DNA of 64,000 nt, taken from contig CALSPA010000008.1 in the NCBI GenBank assembly GCA_943788115.1, positions 53,979-117,978 of the forward strand, read 5' to 3'. Below the pieces are notes generated by a model, which had not been told where the DNA came from, made no database searches, and saw only the letters and a list, made by a program, of their open reading frames with translations. Position numbers and translations under genes: made by a program. Positions 26,882 to 36,824 of this stretch are shown here, piece by piece. The DNA comes from an uncultured Flavobacteriales bacterium. Lineage in GTDB: Bacteria; Bacteroidota; Bacteroidia; Flavobacteriales_D; Parvicellaceae. Every line of letters begins with the position of its first letter. Within the stretch, counting starts at the first letter, position 1.

Positions 26882-26932
26882 ATGACTAAACTAATAAATA
26901 TAATTATTATTTCAATTATTACTATACAGTAA
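26882..26932 (+). CDS. Isoleucine-rich leader peptide of the ilv operon
   Basis: A 16-codon reading frame encoding MTKLINIIIISIITIQ: eight isoleucine, one leucine and two threonine codons among sixteen. It is located between the ilv promoter and an intrinsic terminator that precedes ilvE, the classical arrangement of a transcription attenuator sensing charged tRNA-Ile. Ribosome stalling at the Ile codons when isoleucine is scarce would favour an alternative fold of the downstream RNA. Isoleucine synthesis is the pathway of the operon that follows, including ilvA. Not verified experimentally. Confidence 0.72.
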   Translation: MTKLINIIIISIITIQ

Positions 26933-26960
26933 TGAGCTAGGAAGGATATACCAAAAATTT

Positions 26961-26994
26961 AAAGCCCTTCTTGTTAAGAAGGGCTTTTTTTTTT
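26961..26994 (+). terminator. Attenuator terminator upstream of ilvE
   Basis: A perfect 12-bp stem (AAAGCCCTTCTT / AAGAAGGGCTTT) with a three-base GTT loop, followed by seven T, gives an exceptionally strong intrinsic terminator. It starts 28 bases after the leader-peptide stop and ends 16 bases before ilvE. The preceding GAAGG (26941-26945) can pair with CCTTC of the 5' stem arm (26966-26970), a possible but short antiterminator. Confidence 0.75.
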
Positions 26995-27010
26995 AACTAA
27001 AAAAAACAAA

Positions 27011-27901
27011 ATGTACTACACAAAAAACACAACAGTATTTCTTGATGGGAAATGGATTAAAGCTGACCAAGCAAATACAAGTTTATATGATCAAACATTA
27101 CATTATGGAAATGGCGTATTTGAAGGCATAAGATCCTACAAATCTGAAAACGGCACATACATTTTCAAAGCAGAAGAACACTTTGAAAGACTATTACAAT
27201 CTGCTAGGAAAATGCACATTCCGGTGAAATACACTGTTAGAGAATTAGTTAAAATCAGCTATGAGTTATTAGAAAAAAACAATTTAACTGACGCATACAT
27301 ACGACCATTAATTTCCCTTACTCCAAACATGACGCTAACAAGCAATTCGAAACCAAAAATATTTATGTGCGCATGGAAATGGGAAAAATATCTCGGAGTC
27401 AACCCATTAAACATAATGACATCTTCCTACCGAAGACCTCATCCTAAATCTTGTCATGTTGAGGCTAAAACTGTTGGACACTACACCAATTCAATTTTAG
27501 CAACAACAGAAGCCAAATCCAAAGGTTTTGACGAAGCCCTTTTACTCGATGTAAATGATAAAGTGGCAGAAGGTCCAGGAGCAAATTTCTTTTTTGAAAA
27601 AAACAAAACACTTTACACTTGCCCACTTGGAAACATTCTTCCAGGAATAACCAGAGCTACCGTTTTTGAAATGGCAAAAGAATTAGAAATTGAAGTTATT
27701 GAAAAGCACTTCACAATTGAGGAAGCTAAAAAAGCGGATAGTGCATTTTTCACTGGAACTGCAGCAGAAATAGCTCAAATAAATTCACTGGACAAAAATA
27801 CTTACCCTTTACAATGGAACGAATCATTAGGATACGAACTCTCTAGACTCTACCAGCAGAAAGTGATCAATCAGGATTATTATCATTTCGAACTTGTCTA
27901 A
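27011..27901 (+). CDS. ilvE: Branched-chain amino acid aminotransferase IlvE
   Basis: 296 residues, fold-type IV PLP enzyme. The family signatures are visible: [13 protein letters not shown] near residue 37, [30 protein letters not shown] around residues 152-180 with the PLP-binding Lys, and EGPGANFFF and FFTGTAAEI further on. It performs the last step of Ile, Val and Leu synthesis. It is the first structural gene of the operon, directly after the attenuator; ilvD begins two bases after its stop. Full length compared with family. Confidence 0.95.
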   Translation: MYYTKNTTVFLDGKWIKADQANTSLYDQTLHYGNGVFEGIRSYKSENGTYIFKAEEHFERLLQSARKMHIPVKYTVRELVKISYELLEKNNLTDAYIRPLISLTPNMTLTSNSKPKIFMCAWKWEKYLGVNPLNIMTSSYRRPHPKSCHVEAKTVGHYTNSILATTEAKSKGFDEALLLDVNDKVAEGPGANFFFEKNKTLYTCPLGNILPGITRATVFEMAKELEIEVIEKHFTIEEAKKADSAFFTGTAAEIAQINSLDKNTYPLQWNESLGYELSRLYQQKVINQDYYHFELV

Positions 27902-27902
27902 T

Positions 27903-29577
27903 ATGGAACTAAATAAATTTAGCAAAAGAGTTACACAAGACTCTTCACAACCAGCAGCACAGGCAATGCTACACGCAATTGGACTAACAAAAGAAGATTT
28001 CAAGAAACCTCTTATTGGAGTTGCAAGCACTGGATATGAAGGGAACCCATGTAATATGCACCTTAATGAACTTGCAAAAAATGTTAAAACGGGGATCAAC
28101 GACAACAACGGAGTAGGCCTTATATTTAATTCTATAGGTGTAAGTGATGGAATTTCAATGGGAACACCAGGAATGAGATTTTCACTGCCATCCAGAGATG
28201 TTATAGCAGATTCAATGGAAACAGTAGTTGAAGGAATGAGTTATGATGGATTTGTAACAGTTGTAGGATGCGACAAAAATATGCCTGGAGCATTAATGGC
28301 TATGCTAAGAGTCAACAGACCATCAGTATTAGTGTATGGAGGAACTATAGAGTCTGGTTCACATAAAGGAAATAAATTAGATGTTGTATCTGCCTTTGAA
28401 GCTTGGGGACAAAAGGTTGCAGGAAAAATTGATAATGATGAATACCAATGTGTAATTGAAAAAGCTTGTCCTGGAGCAGGTGCTTGTGGTGGTATGTATA
28501 CAGCAAATACTATGGCATCGGCTATTGAAGCTTTAGGATTTTCTTTACCTTATAATTCATCAAACCCAGCAGTTGGCAAAAGCAAAGAGTCAGAAGCTTA
28601 TAATGCTGGCAAAGCTATTATTAAACCTATTAGAGCAAGACATTAAGCCATCAGATATAATTACAAAAAAATCTTTGGAAAACGCAATAACGCTAGTAAC
28701 TATTTTAGGCGGCTCAACCAACGCTGTTCTCCATTTCCTTGCAATTGCGAAAACAGCCAACATTCCTTTTTCCATAGACGACATTAAAGAAATAAGTGAT
28801 AACACCCCGTTCCTCGCAGACTTAAAACCTAGCGGTAAATACCTCATGGAAGACATTCACCAAGTAGGAGGAATTCCTGCCGTTTTAAAATACTTACTTA
28901 ACGAAGGCTTAATTCATGGCGACTGCCTTACAGTTACGGGTAAAACTCTAGCCGAAAACCTACGAGACATTCCAGATTTAGCTCCAAATCAGCAAATAAT
29001 CAAAACAATCAAAAACCCCATAAAATCATCTGGACACATAAGAATTTTAAGAGGGAATTTAGCCCCAGAAGGAGCTGTTGCTAAAATAACCGGGAAAGAA
29101 GGTTTAAAATTCACTGGCCCTGCAAAAGTTTTCAATGGTGAATACGAAACTAATGACGCCATAAAAAATGGAATAGTTGAAAAAGGAGACGTTATCGTTA
29201 TAAGGTACGAAGGCCCTAAAGGAGGCCCAGGAATGCCTGAAATGTTAAAGCCTACTGCAGCAATTATGGGAGCTGGATTAGGGAGTGATGTAGCCCTTAT
29301 AACCGATGGACGGTTTTCTGGGGGCACTCACGGATTTGTCGTTGGCCACATAACTCCTGAAGCGCAAATTGGAGGCCCGATAGCAATTATAAAAAACAAT
29401 GATATAATTACAATTGATGCACAAAAAAACACAATCGATCTTCAGCTTAATGAAAATGAAATTAAAGATCGGCTTAAACAATGGAAAGCACCAAAACTAA
29501 AAGTTAACAAAGGCACACTTTACAAGTATGCCAAAAATGTATCTACCGCCTCACTGGGCTGTGTAACAGATTTATAA
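27903..29577 (+). CDS. ilvD: Dihydroxy-acid dehydratase IlvD, frameshifted in this sequence
   Basis: About 557 residues after removing one extra base near 28628 (CC in 'AAACCTATTA'), where the reading should continue [22 protein letters not shown]. Both halves carry family motifs: [13 protein letters not shown] (cluster Cys), [19 protein letters not shown] (second cluster Cys), [14 protein letters not shown], and [30 protein letters not shown] in the C-terminal half. Fe-S dehydratase forming 2-oxo acids from dihydroxy acids in Ile/Val synthesis. The stop overlaps the ilvB start (TAATG). The ATG at 27903 is used; a TTG at 27894 is unlikely because it lies within ilvE. Confidence 0.92.
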
Positions 29578-31277
29578 TGGAAACAAAAACAACAAAAATC
29601 TAACAGGAGCTCAGGCAGTAGTTCAATCTCTAATTAAAGAAGGTGTAGATACTATATTTGGATATCCAGGAGGTGCAATAATGCCAGTATATGACGCACT
29701 TTATGACTTTAGAAATGAACTAAACCACATTCTTGTAAGACACGAGCAAGGAGCTACTCACGCAGCTCAAGGTTACGCCAGAGCATCAGGAAAAACAGGT
29801 GTATGCATAGCAACTTCTGGACCTGGAGCAACAAACCTAATTACAGGAATTGCAGATGCTCAGATCGACTCGACACCTTTAGTATGCATTACAGGTCAAG
29901 TGTCAAGCGATCTTCTTGGCACCGATGCATTTCAAGAAACCGATGTAGTTGGAATTTCCATGCCTGTAACCAAATGGAACATACAAGTGACCAAATCAGA
30001 AGACATACCAAAAGCAATAGCTAAAGCATTTTACATTGCTGGTTCTGGAAGACCAGGCCCCGTTCTTGTAGACATCACTAAAGACGCTCAATTTGACACT
30101 CTAGATTTTAGTTATAAAAAATGCAGGTCAATCAGAAGCTACATACCTTCTCCTAACTCAGACATAACTAAAATTAAAGCCGCTGCAACATTGATAAATA
30201 ATGCTAAAAAACCTTATGTACTTTTTGGTCAAGGAGTTTTAATTGCAGATGCAAAAAAAGAGTTTAAAAGTTTCATAGAAAAAGCAAATCTACCTGCTGC
30301 TTGGACAATAATGGGTCTTTCTGCTTTAGAAACCAACCACCCTTTAAATGTAGGAATGCTAGGGATGCATGGAAATTATGGCCCCAATGTACTAACCAAT
30401 GAATGTGATGTACTTATTGCTGTAGGTATGCGTTTTGATGATAGAGTTACTGGAGACCTTAAAAGGTATGCCAAACAAGCGAAAATAATTCACCTTGAAA
30501 TAGACCCTGCTGAAATTGACAAAAACGTAAAAACTGACGTTGCTGTTCTTGGGAAACTGCAAGGAAACTTTAAAACTCCTTACAAACCATATAAATTCAA
30601 ACAATCATCAAGATTGGATCAATCAATTCTATCATTACAAAGACGTTGAAAATCAAAAAATTCACCACAAAGAAAACAATGAAGAAGATGATTTAGGAAT
30701 GTCTGAGGTGATAAAAAAAGTTTCTGAACTATCTAACGGCCAAGCTTTAATAGTAACTGATGTTGGACAACATCAAATGATTGCACAAAGAGATTATTGT
30801 TTTAAAAATTGGCGTAGTAATATAACTTCAGGAGGGCTAGGAACAATGGGGTTTGCCTTACCTGCAGCTTTTGGGGCGAAAATGGCAGTTCCAGATAGAG
30901 AAGTTATAGCTGTAATTGGAGATGGTGGGTTTCAAATGACAATTCAAGAACTCGGGACTATTTTTCAGACAAAAGCAAGAATAAAAATACTTCTTCTTAA
31001 CAATGAATTTTTAGGAATGGTTCGCCAGTGGCAAGAATTATTTTTCGACAAAAGATATTCATCAACCGAAATGGTGAATCCAGACTTTCAGACAATAGCT
31101 AAAGGATACCATATAGCAGCCGAAAAAGTAACTGAAAGAGCAGAATTAACAAATGCAATAAAACGGTTTTTAAATCACAAAGAAAGTTTTCTTCTTGAAG
31201 TGAAAGTTAAAAAAGAAGGAAATGTTTTCCCAATGATTCAAGCAGGTTCATCAGTTAGTGAGGTAAGATTAAATTAA
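29577..31277 (+). CDS. ilvB: Acetolactate synthase large subunit IlvB, frameshifted in this sequence
   Basis: About 566 residues with two compensating single-base errors: one missing A near 29600 (METKTTK then NLTGAQAVVQSL) and one extra base near 30562 (KLQG then TLKLLTNHI). Domain order is that of thiamine diphosphate enzymes: N-terminal PYR domain with IFGYPGGAIMPVYDALY and the catalytic Glu in VRHEQGATHAAQGYARA, central FAD-binding domain with VLFGQGV ... RFDDRVTGD, and C-terminal PP domain with VIGDGGFQMTIQEL ... LNNEFLGMVRQWQ. It makes acetolactate and acetohydroxybutyrate. The overall length is a multiple of three, consistent with two opposite errors. Confidence 0.93.
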
Positions 31278-31283
31278 ATTATT

Positions 31284-31814
31284 ATGAAACAACAATACAC
31301 AATTTCTGTTTTCACAGAAAACCAAATAGGCCTCCTTAATAGAGTCAGTATAATTTTCACTAGAAGATATATAAACATTGAAAGCATTACAGCATCTGAA
31401 AGTGAGGTTAGCGGAATTCATAGATACACAATAGTTGTTAGTGAAGAATTAGAGCTTATTAAAAAAGTAGTTAAGCAACTTGAAAAACAAGTAGATGTAG
31501 TTAAAGCTTTTTTTCATTCTAACAATCAAGTAGTTTTTCAAGAAATTGCCTTATACAAACTCTCAGGGTTAGCAACAAGGAATATTTCGTTAGAAAAAAT
31601 AATCAGAAATCATCATGCTAGAATTTTAGCAATGGAACCAGAATTTACTATTCTAGAAAAAACAGGATACAAAGAAGAAACACAAGAATTATTTAATGAA
31701 CTTGAACCTTTTGGAATTCTAGAATTTGTAAGATCTGGAAGAGTAGCAATTACAAAACCAATGAAAAAATTTGACGCCTATTTACAAGAAGTAGAACTGG
31801 CAGCTCAACAATAA
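31284..31814 (+). CDS. ilvN: Acetolactate synthase small (regulatory) subunit IlvN
   Basis: 176 residues. The N-terminal ACT domain (YTISVFTENQIGLLNRVSIIFTRRYINIESI) binds the feedback inhibitor valine in the family, and the C-terminal domain activates the large subunit. Six bases after ilvB, 16 bases before ilvC, so it is tightly co-expressed with its partner. The C-terminal part (GILEFVRSGRVAITKPMKKFDAYL) is the usual end of IlvH-type long subunits. Confidence 0.94.
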   Translation: MKQQYTISVFTENQIGLLNRVSIIFTRRYINIESITASESEVSGIHRYTIVVSEELELIKKVVKQLEKQVDVVKAFFHSNNQVVFQEIALYKLSGLATRNISLEKIIRNHHARILAMEPEFTILEKTGYKEETQELFNELEPFGILEFVRSGRVAITKPMKKFDAYLQEVELAAQQ

Positions 31815-31830
31815 TTAAAAAAAAGAAAAA

Positions 31831-32877
31831 ATGGCAACAATCAACTTTGGAGGTGTTAACGAACACGTAGTAACAAGGGATGAATTTCCTTTAAAAAAAG
31901 CAATAGACACATTGAAACATGAAACCATAGCGGTATTAGGTTATGGTGTTCAAGGACCAGGGCAAGCATTAAACTTAAAAGACAATGGATTTAATGTTAT
32001 TGTAGGTCAACGTAAAAACTCATCAACATGGGAAAAAGCCGTTAATGACGGATGGGTTCCTGGTGAAAATCTTTTTGAACTAGAAGAAGCTGCTGAAAGA
32101 GGAACAATTTTACAATATTTACTTTCAGATGCCGGTCAAATTGCACAATGGGAAATGGTTAAAAGTAAGCTCAAAAAAGGGAAAACACTTTATTTCTCTC
32201 ACGGATTTGGCATAACATATAAAGAAAAAACTGGAATTGTTCCAAATGAAGATGTTGATGTAATTCTAGTAGCACCTAAAGGGTCTGGAACTTCATTAAG
32301 AAGGTTATTTCTTGAGGGTAAAGGGCTAAATTCAAGTTACGCTGTACATCAAAACTATTCTGGTAACGCTGCAAATAAAGCTATCGCACTTGGAATTGGT
32401 GTGGGTTCAGGATACTTATTTGAAACGACTTTTAAGAAAGAAGTATATTCTGATCTTACTGGTGAAAGAGGCATTCTTATGGGTGCACTTGCTGGTTTAT
32501 TTGAAGCACAATACAATACACTTAGAAAATACGGGCACTCACCCTCTGAAGCTTTTAACGAAACAGTAGAAGAGCTAACACAAAGTCTGATGCCATTAGT
32601 AGCTGAAAACGGTATGGACTGGATGTATGCAAACACTTCAACTACAGCACAAAGAGGAGCTCTTGATTGGAGACACAAATTTAGAAATGCTACAACACCT
32701 GTTTTTGAAGAGCTATATAACAAAGTAGCCAATGGTGAAGAAGCTGATGTTGTAATTAAAGCAAATGCAGAACTTGATTATCGAAAAAAATTAAATACTG
32801 AATTAAAAGAAATAAGAGATTCTGAGCTATGGCAAGCAGGAAGAAAAGTCAGATCTCTAAGGCCAGAACACAATTAA
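31831..32877 (+). CDS. ilvC: Ketol-acid reductoisomerase IlvC
   Basis: 348 residues of the class found in Bacteroidota. The NADPH-binding motif is VLGYGVQGPGQALNL with GQRKNSSTWEKA downstream; catalytic residues occur in FSHGFGITYK, EVYSDLTGERGILMGAL (metal Asp/Glu) and FNETVEEL. The C-terminal region (KAVANGEEADVV, LDYRKKLNTELKEIRDSELW) is the phylum-typical extension. It isomerises and reduces acetolactate and acetohydroxybutyrate. Sixteen bases after ilvN, and followed one base later by ilvA. No frameshift in this gene, unlike its neighbours. Confidence 0.95.
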   Translation: MATINFGGVNEHVVTRDEFPLKKAIDTLKHETIAVLGYGVQGPGQALNLKDNGFNVIVGQRKNSSTWEKAVNDGWVPGENLFELEEAAERGTILQYLLSDAGQIAQWEMVKSKLKKGKTLYFSHGFGITYKEKTGIVPNEDVDVILVAPKGSGTSLRRLFLEGKGLNSSYAVHQNYSGNAANKAIALGIGVGSGYLFETTFKKEVYSDLTGERGILMGALAGLFEAQYNTLRKYGHSPSEAFNETVEELTQSLMPLVAENGMDWMYANTSTTAQRGALDWRHKFRNATTPVFEELYNKVANGEEADVVIKANAELDYRKKLNTELKEIRDSELWQAGRKVRSLRPEHN

Positions 32878-32878
32878 C

Positions 32879-34145
32879 ATGGAAACTTTGAGTAAAACAT
32901 ATTTTCCTGAATTAAAGGACATAGAAAAAGCTGCAAACAGACTTAAATCAGTTATAGCGAATTCTCCTTTAACTCAGAACATGACTTATTCCAAAAAATA
33001 CAAAGCAAATGTTTTGCTAAAAAGAGAAGATCTTCAAAATGTAAGATCCTACAAAATTAGAGGGGCATATAACAAAATAACCTCTCTATCTATCAACAAA
33101 AAAACCAAAGGAATAGTCTGTGCTAGTGCTGGCAATCACGCTCAAGGTGTCGCTTTTTCTTGTAATGAAGAGAAAATAAAAGGCACTATTTTTATGCCAA
33201 CTACAACCCCTCAACAAAAAATTGACAAGGTTAAATGGTTTGGAGGGAATCATGTTATATTAATACTCTTTGGAGACACATTTGACGATGCAAAAAAAGA
33301 AGCAATAAAATTTAGCAAAGACAATAATTGCACATTTATTCATCCTTTCGATGACCCTCTAATCATTGAAGGACAAGGAACAATTGGGTTAGAAATACTT
33401 AACCAAACAAACCAGCATATAGACTATTTATTCCTACCTGTAGGTGGTGGTGGATTAGCTGCTGGAGTAAGTGAAGTCTTCAAAAAATTGTCTCCTGAAA
33501 CAAAAATAATTGGAGCTGAGCCTGAAGGTGCACCATCAATGCATAAATCATTGAAATACAATAGCCTTATCAGCTTAGACAAAATAAACCCTTTTGTTGA
33601 TGGAGCAGCTGTAAAAAAAGTTGGGAATTTAAATTTTGAAATCTGCAAAAAAAATTTAGACGACATGCTACTAGTCAAAGAAGGAGCACTTTGCTCAGAA
33701 ATTCTAGAGTTATATAATAAAGATGCCATTGTTGTAGAACCTGCAGGAGCATTAAGTATTTCTGCTCTCGACCAATACAAAAATGAAATTATTGGAAAGA
33801 ATGTAGTCTGCATAGTAAGTGGAAGCAACAATGACATAACTCGAATGGAGGAAATAAAAGAAAAAGCGCTTCTTCACAACGGTCTTAAAGCACTACTTCC
33901 TTGTCAAATTCCCTCAAAGATCTGGTGCCTTAAGAGATTTTGTCGTTAACATCTTAGGTAAAGATGATGACATTACTCATTTTGAATACACTAAAAAAAA
34001 TTATAAAGAAAAAGGAACTGCTGTTGTCGGTTTAGAAATTAAAAATGAAAAGTCATTAGAAGAACTAATCCAAAAAATGAAACTTAACGGGTTTTATGGT
34101 GAATATCTTAACAACAAGCCAATTCTTCTAGAAACTCTTGTTTAA
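32879..34145 (+). CDS. ilvA: Threonine dehydratase IlvA, frameshifted in this sequence
   Basis: About 422 residues after deleting one extra base near 33888, where the frame should continue GLKHYFLVKFPQRSGALRDF. The PLP-dependent catalytic domain shows LLKREDLQNVRSYKIRGAYNK (PLP Lys), ASAGNHAQGVAF, PVGGGGLAAGVSE and the C-terminal SGSNND. After the break comes an ACT-like regulatory domain (KFPQRSGALRDFVVNILG ... THFEY). It deaminates threonine to 2-oxobutyrate, the first step specific for isoleucine, which fits the Ile-rich leader peptide. Last gene of the operon; ends overlapping the convergent phosphodiesterase gene by four bases. Confidence 0.93.
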
Positions 34146-35008
34146 TTATTAAAAAAAACATAAGAGCTTTCTACAGGCATATGATCTGACAATCCCACAG
34201 TTTCAGGATATTTTCTTTCACCCACTTTCCAATCATTTCCTATAAGTATTATTTTCTTATTCAATTCTTTTACATCTGAACCATTAGCTTTTAATAAAAT
34301 ATAATCTATTACGGCTGTTTTCTCATGATTGCTATATTGAAAGCCTCTTTCTCTTGGTAAATCTATTGCAGCTAAAATTGCTAACATCTGCTTATACAAA
34401 TTAATTTTAGAACTTGCACAATTAAGATCTCCGCATATTATTTGTGGAACTAAATTTTTCTCAAATGGAGTTAACAGCTCTTTCCTTATTTGTTTAAACT
34501 GACTATTATTAACACTTCCACCGTTTGTATGTGTTCCAACTATCTGGAAACAGTTATCACCAACACTTCCTTCTAGTAAAACAGCTCCTTTTCTTGCCCA
34601 TCTGCTTGAACCACTTGAAGAGTCAAATTTTATTATCGCTTTTTCTTCTAACTTTAACTTACTCAACACCCATACCCCACCATTGGTTTTAAAACTAAAA
34701 AACCTAAAATTTATTGGTTTAAAAATATATGTAAATCGTCCCTTTAATTTTTTCTTGAGCATTCTTCTTGTTCTAAAATGAAAAGCTTCTTGGAAAACAA
34801 CCACATCATCATCTCTATTAAGAATTTGTTCTGCTATTAAATTTGCTCGCTTTCCTTTTTTCGTTGCATGATATATTGTTCCTGGCAGCATATGAATATT
34901 CCAAGACAAAATTTTCAAAGTATCTGAACTTTGCGAAATAACTTCTAAAGAGTAACTGAAAAACAGCAACAATACAGCTAGTCTACTCATTATTTTCTTA
35001 ACCCACAT
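34142..35008 (-). CDS. Secreted endonuclease/exonuclease/phosphatase family hydrolase
   Basis: 288 residues with an N-terminal hydrophobic signal (MSRLAVLLLFFSYSLEVISQ after a short MWVKK). The EEP-fold active-site landmarks are complete: SWNIHMLPG, VVFQEAFH (metal-binding Glu), GTHTNGGSVN, ICGDLNCASS and the final LSDHMPVES. In the sphingomyelinase-like branch such proteins hydrolyse phosphodiesters of lipids or nucleic acids. Substrate unknown; the export signal makes extracellular nucleic acid or lipid likely. It starts 21 bases after umuC on the same strand, so it may be co-transcribed with umuDC. Confidence 0.87.
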   Translation of the reverse strand: MWVKKIMSRLAVLLLFFSYSLEVISQSSDTLKILSWNIHMLPGTIYHATKKGKRANLIAEQILNRDDDVVVFQEAFHFRTRRMLKKKLKGRFTYIFKPINFRFFSFKTNGGVWVLSKLKLEEKAIIKFDSSSGSSRWARKGAVLLEGSVGDNCFQIVGTHTNGGSVNNSQFKQIRKELLTPFEKNLVPQIICGDLNCASSKINLYKQMLAILAAIDLPRERGFQYSNHEKTAVIDYILLKANGSDVKELNKKIILIGNDWKVGERKYPETVGLSDHMPVESSYVFFNN

Positions 35009-35029
35009 TAAGAATAAAAATAATAAATT

Positions 35030-36283
35030 CTACAAAGACACTGTAAGTAAATCTGTAAATCTAGTGGTGTAACAAGGTGAAAGATGCTCTTGTTTCAACC
35101 GCCACTTCCTATCAAAACCTTGAACAGCTAAACGCACTTTATTTTTACCTATTCGTTTATTTATTTGATCTACCGAGTTCATTAGACATTTTCTTTTTCG
35201 TCTATCGACACCATCAAAAAGACTTAACTGAACTTGATTTTCAGGAACTATTTCTGAAACAACAACACCAGCTTTTTTATAAATTAAACCAGGTTTATAT
35301 ATCTGTTTTAAAGTCTCAATGGCTGCTTTAACTATTTCTAAGCTATCATTGGTTGGTGTAGACAATTGAATTTTCCTGCTTCCCCCATATTGAGGTTGAG
35401 AAGAGTCAAATGGATTAGTGGCAAGAAATACAGTTATCAATGAAGCACAAGAACCCTCAGCTCTTAACTTTTCAGAGCACGTATTAGCGTATGCCGAAAC
35501 CGCCTCTTTTAACTCACAGGCAGATTTAACCTTACGACCAAATGATCTTGCAGTGCATATATTCTTTTTTCTTGGGGATGATTCTTGAATAGCAAAACAC
35601 GAAACCCCCTTTAATTCTTGAACCAACTTCAACCCTCCCACTGTCATATTTCTACGAATCCAACCTTCGTCCAAGCCAACTAAATCATAAGCTGTAACCA
35701 CGCCTCTCTGAGATAGAAATTTAGCATACCTCTTACCTACTCCCCAAAGATCCTGTACAGGTAGTTTTTTCAATGCTCTAGAAATATGACTGGCCTTTTC
35801 TAAAACCAACACCCCATCCACTGTAAACTTTTTAGCATAATGATTTGCAACCTTTGCCAACGCTTTTGTAGGAGCAACACCTATAGAGATGGGTATTCCT
35901 GTCCACAACTTAACTTTGCCCCGTATTTCCAATGCCTTCTCTTTAGGAAGAGCTACATTAGAAAAATCCATAAAAGATTCATCTATAGAATAAACCTCCA
36001 TTGCGCTAACCTCCGTCCTCATAGTGTTCATCACTCGCTGAGAAAAATCTCCATACAGCGCAAAATTTGCAGAAAAAACATGTACACCATTATTCTCAAA
36101 CAACTCTTCCATTTTAAAAGCAGGAGCCCCCATAGGAATGCCTATTTTTTTAGCCTCATTACTTCTTGCAATAACACAACCGTCATTGTTTGAAAGTACA
36201 ACAATTGGCTTCTGCTCTAATTTAGGCTGAAAAACGCGCTCACAAGAAGCATAAAAGTTATTACAATCTGCTAATGCTATCAT
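35030..36283 (-). CDS. umuC: Translesion DNA polymerase V catalytic subunit UmuC
   Basis: 417 residues from the ATG at 36281-36283, chosen because it gives the family start [20 protein letters not shown] and overlaps the umuD stop (ATGA). The Y-family polymerase motifs are visible: [10 protein letters not shown] with the metal Asp, [10 protein letters not shown] with the second acidic pair and the palm/thumb regions [23 protein letters not shown] and [11 protein letters not shown]. The C-terminal little finger is present. Works with UmuD' as an error-prone polymerase. Operon umuD-umuC. Confidence 0.95.
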   Translation of the reverse strand: MIALADCNNFYASCERVFQPKLEQKPIVVLSNNDGCVIARSNEAKKIGIPMGAPAFKMEELFENNGVHVFSANFALYGDFSQRVMNTMRTEVSAMEVYSIDESFMDFSNVALPKEKALEIRGKVKLWTGIPISIGVAPTKALAKVANHYAKKFTVDGVLVLEKASHISRALKKLPVQDLWGVGKRYAKFLSQRGVVTAYDLVGLDEGWIRRNMTVGGLKLVQELKGVSCFAIQESSPRKKNICTARSFGRKVKSACELKEAVSAYANTCSEKLRAEGSCASLITVFLATNPFDSSQPQYGGSRKIQLSTPTNDSLEIVKAAIETLKQIYKPGLIYKKAGVVVSEIVPENQVQLSLFDGVDRRKRKCLMNSVDQINKRIGKNKVRLAVQGFDRKWRLKQEHLSPCYTTRFTDLLTVSL

Positions 36284-36732
36284 ATTAATTGATGCACTAC
36301 ATGTGTAACTACTCCCCAAACTTTAAAATCCATTTCTTCACTTACAACAATAGGATCAAACTTTGTATTTTCTGGGATTAATAATAATTGATCTTTATTT
36401 TTCTTGATGCGTTTAACAGTAAATTCTCCATTTAAAACAGCCAACACAATACTACCATCTTTTGGCTCTAAAGAACGATCTACAATCATCACATCTCCGC
36501 TAGATATACCTGCTTTTATCATAGAATCTCCTGTTACACGAACACAAAAAGTAGCAGAAGGATGTTGAATAAGATAATCTTGTAAATTTAGCTCTAAATC
36601 CATAAAATCTTCAGCAGGAGAAGGGAACCCTGCTGAAACACTTGCTTCATAAAAAGGAACAGAATTCCAATTACTATCCTTTACTGAATAGAACAACAAC
36701 TCTTTATGCTTGTGTACACTATAATTGCGCAT
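36280..36732 (-). CDS. umuD: UmuD, LexA-family S24 self-cleaving subunit
   Basis: 150 residues. The self-cleavage site Ala34-Gly35 lies in [12 protein letters not shown]; the catalytic pair is Ser70 (TGDSM) and Lys107 (GEFTVKRI). RecA-stimulated autocleavage would give UmuD', the active partner of UmuC. The short N-terminal arm ([13 protein letters not shown]...) lacks a helix-turn-helix, so this is UmuD rather than LexA. It starts a two-gene operon with umuC. An inverted repeat lies about 30 bases upstream (36761-36785) and could be an operator. Confidence 0.93.
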   Translation of the reverse strand: MRNYSVHKHKELLFYSVKDSNWNSVPFYEASVSAGFPSPAEDFMDLELNLQDYLIQHPSATFCVRVTGDSMIKAGISSGDVMIVDRSLEPKDGSIVLAVLNGEFTVKRIKKNKDQLLLIPENTKFDPIVVSEEMDFKVWGVVTHVVHQLI

Positions 36733-36760
36733 ATTTAATGGTTATTGATAGTTTATAAAA

Positions 36761-36785
36761 ATGAATTAAATACTATTCAATTCAT
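36761..36785. promoter_or_regulatory. Inverted repeat ATGAATT-N11-AATTCAT upstream of umuD
   Basis: A perfect 7-bp dyad with an 11-base spacer about 30 bases upstream of the umuD start, in the position of an operator. It is AT rich, so chance is possible, and no SOS-box consensus is assumed for this lineage. Confidence 0.35.
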
Positions 36786-36824
36786 AATTCGTCAAGTGTT
36801 TATTATGAACAATTAATAAAAAAA

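Noticed and set aside
28600..28660. Programmed ribosomal frameshifting in ilvD or ilvB
   Set aside because: No slippery heptamer with a downstream pseudoknot is apparent, and unrelated genes nearby carry similar indels, so sequence error is the simpler explanation.
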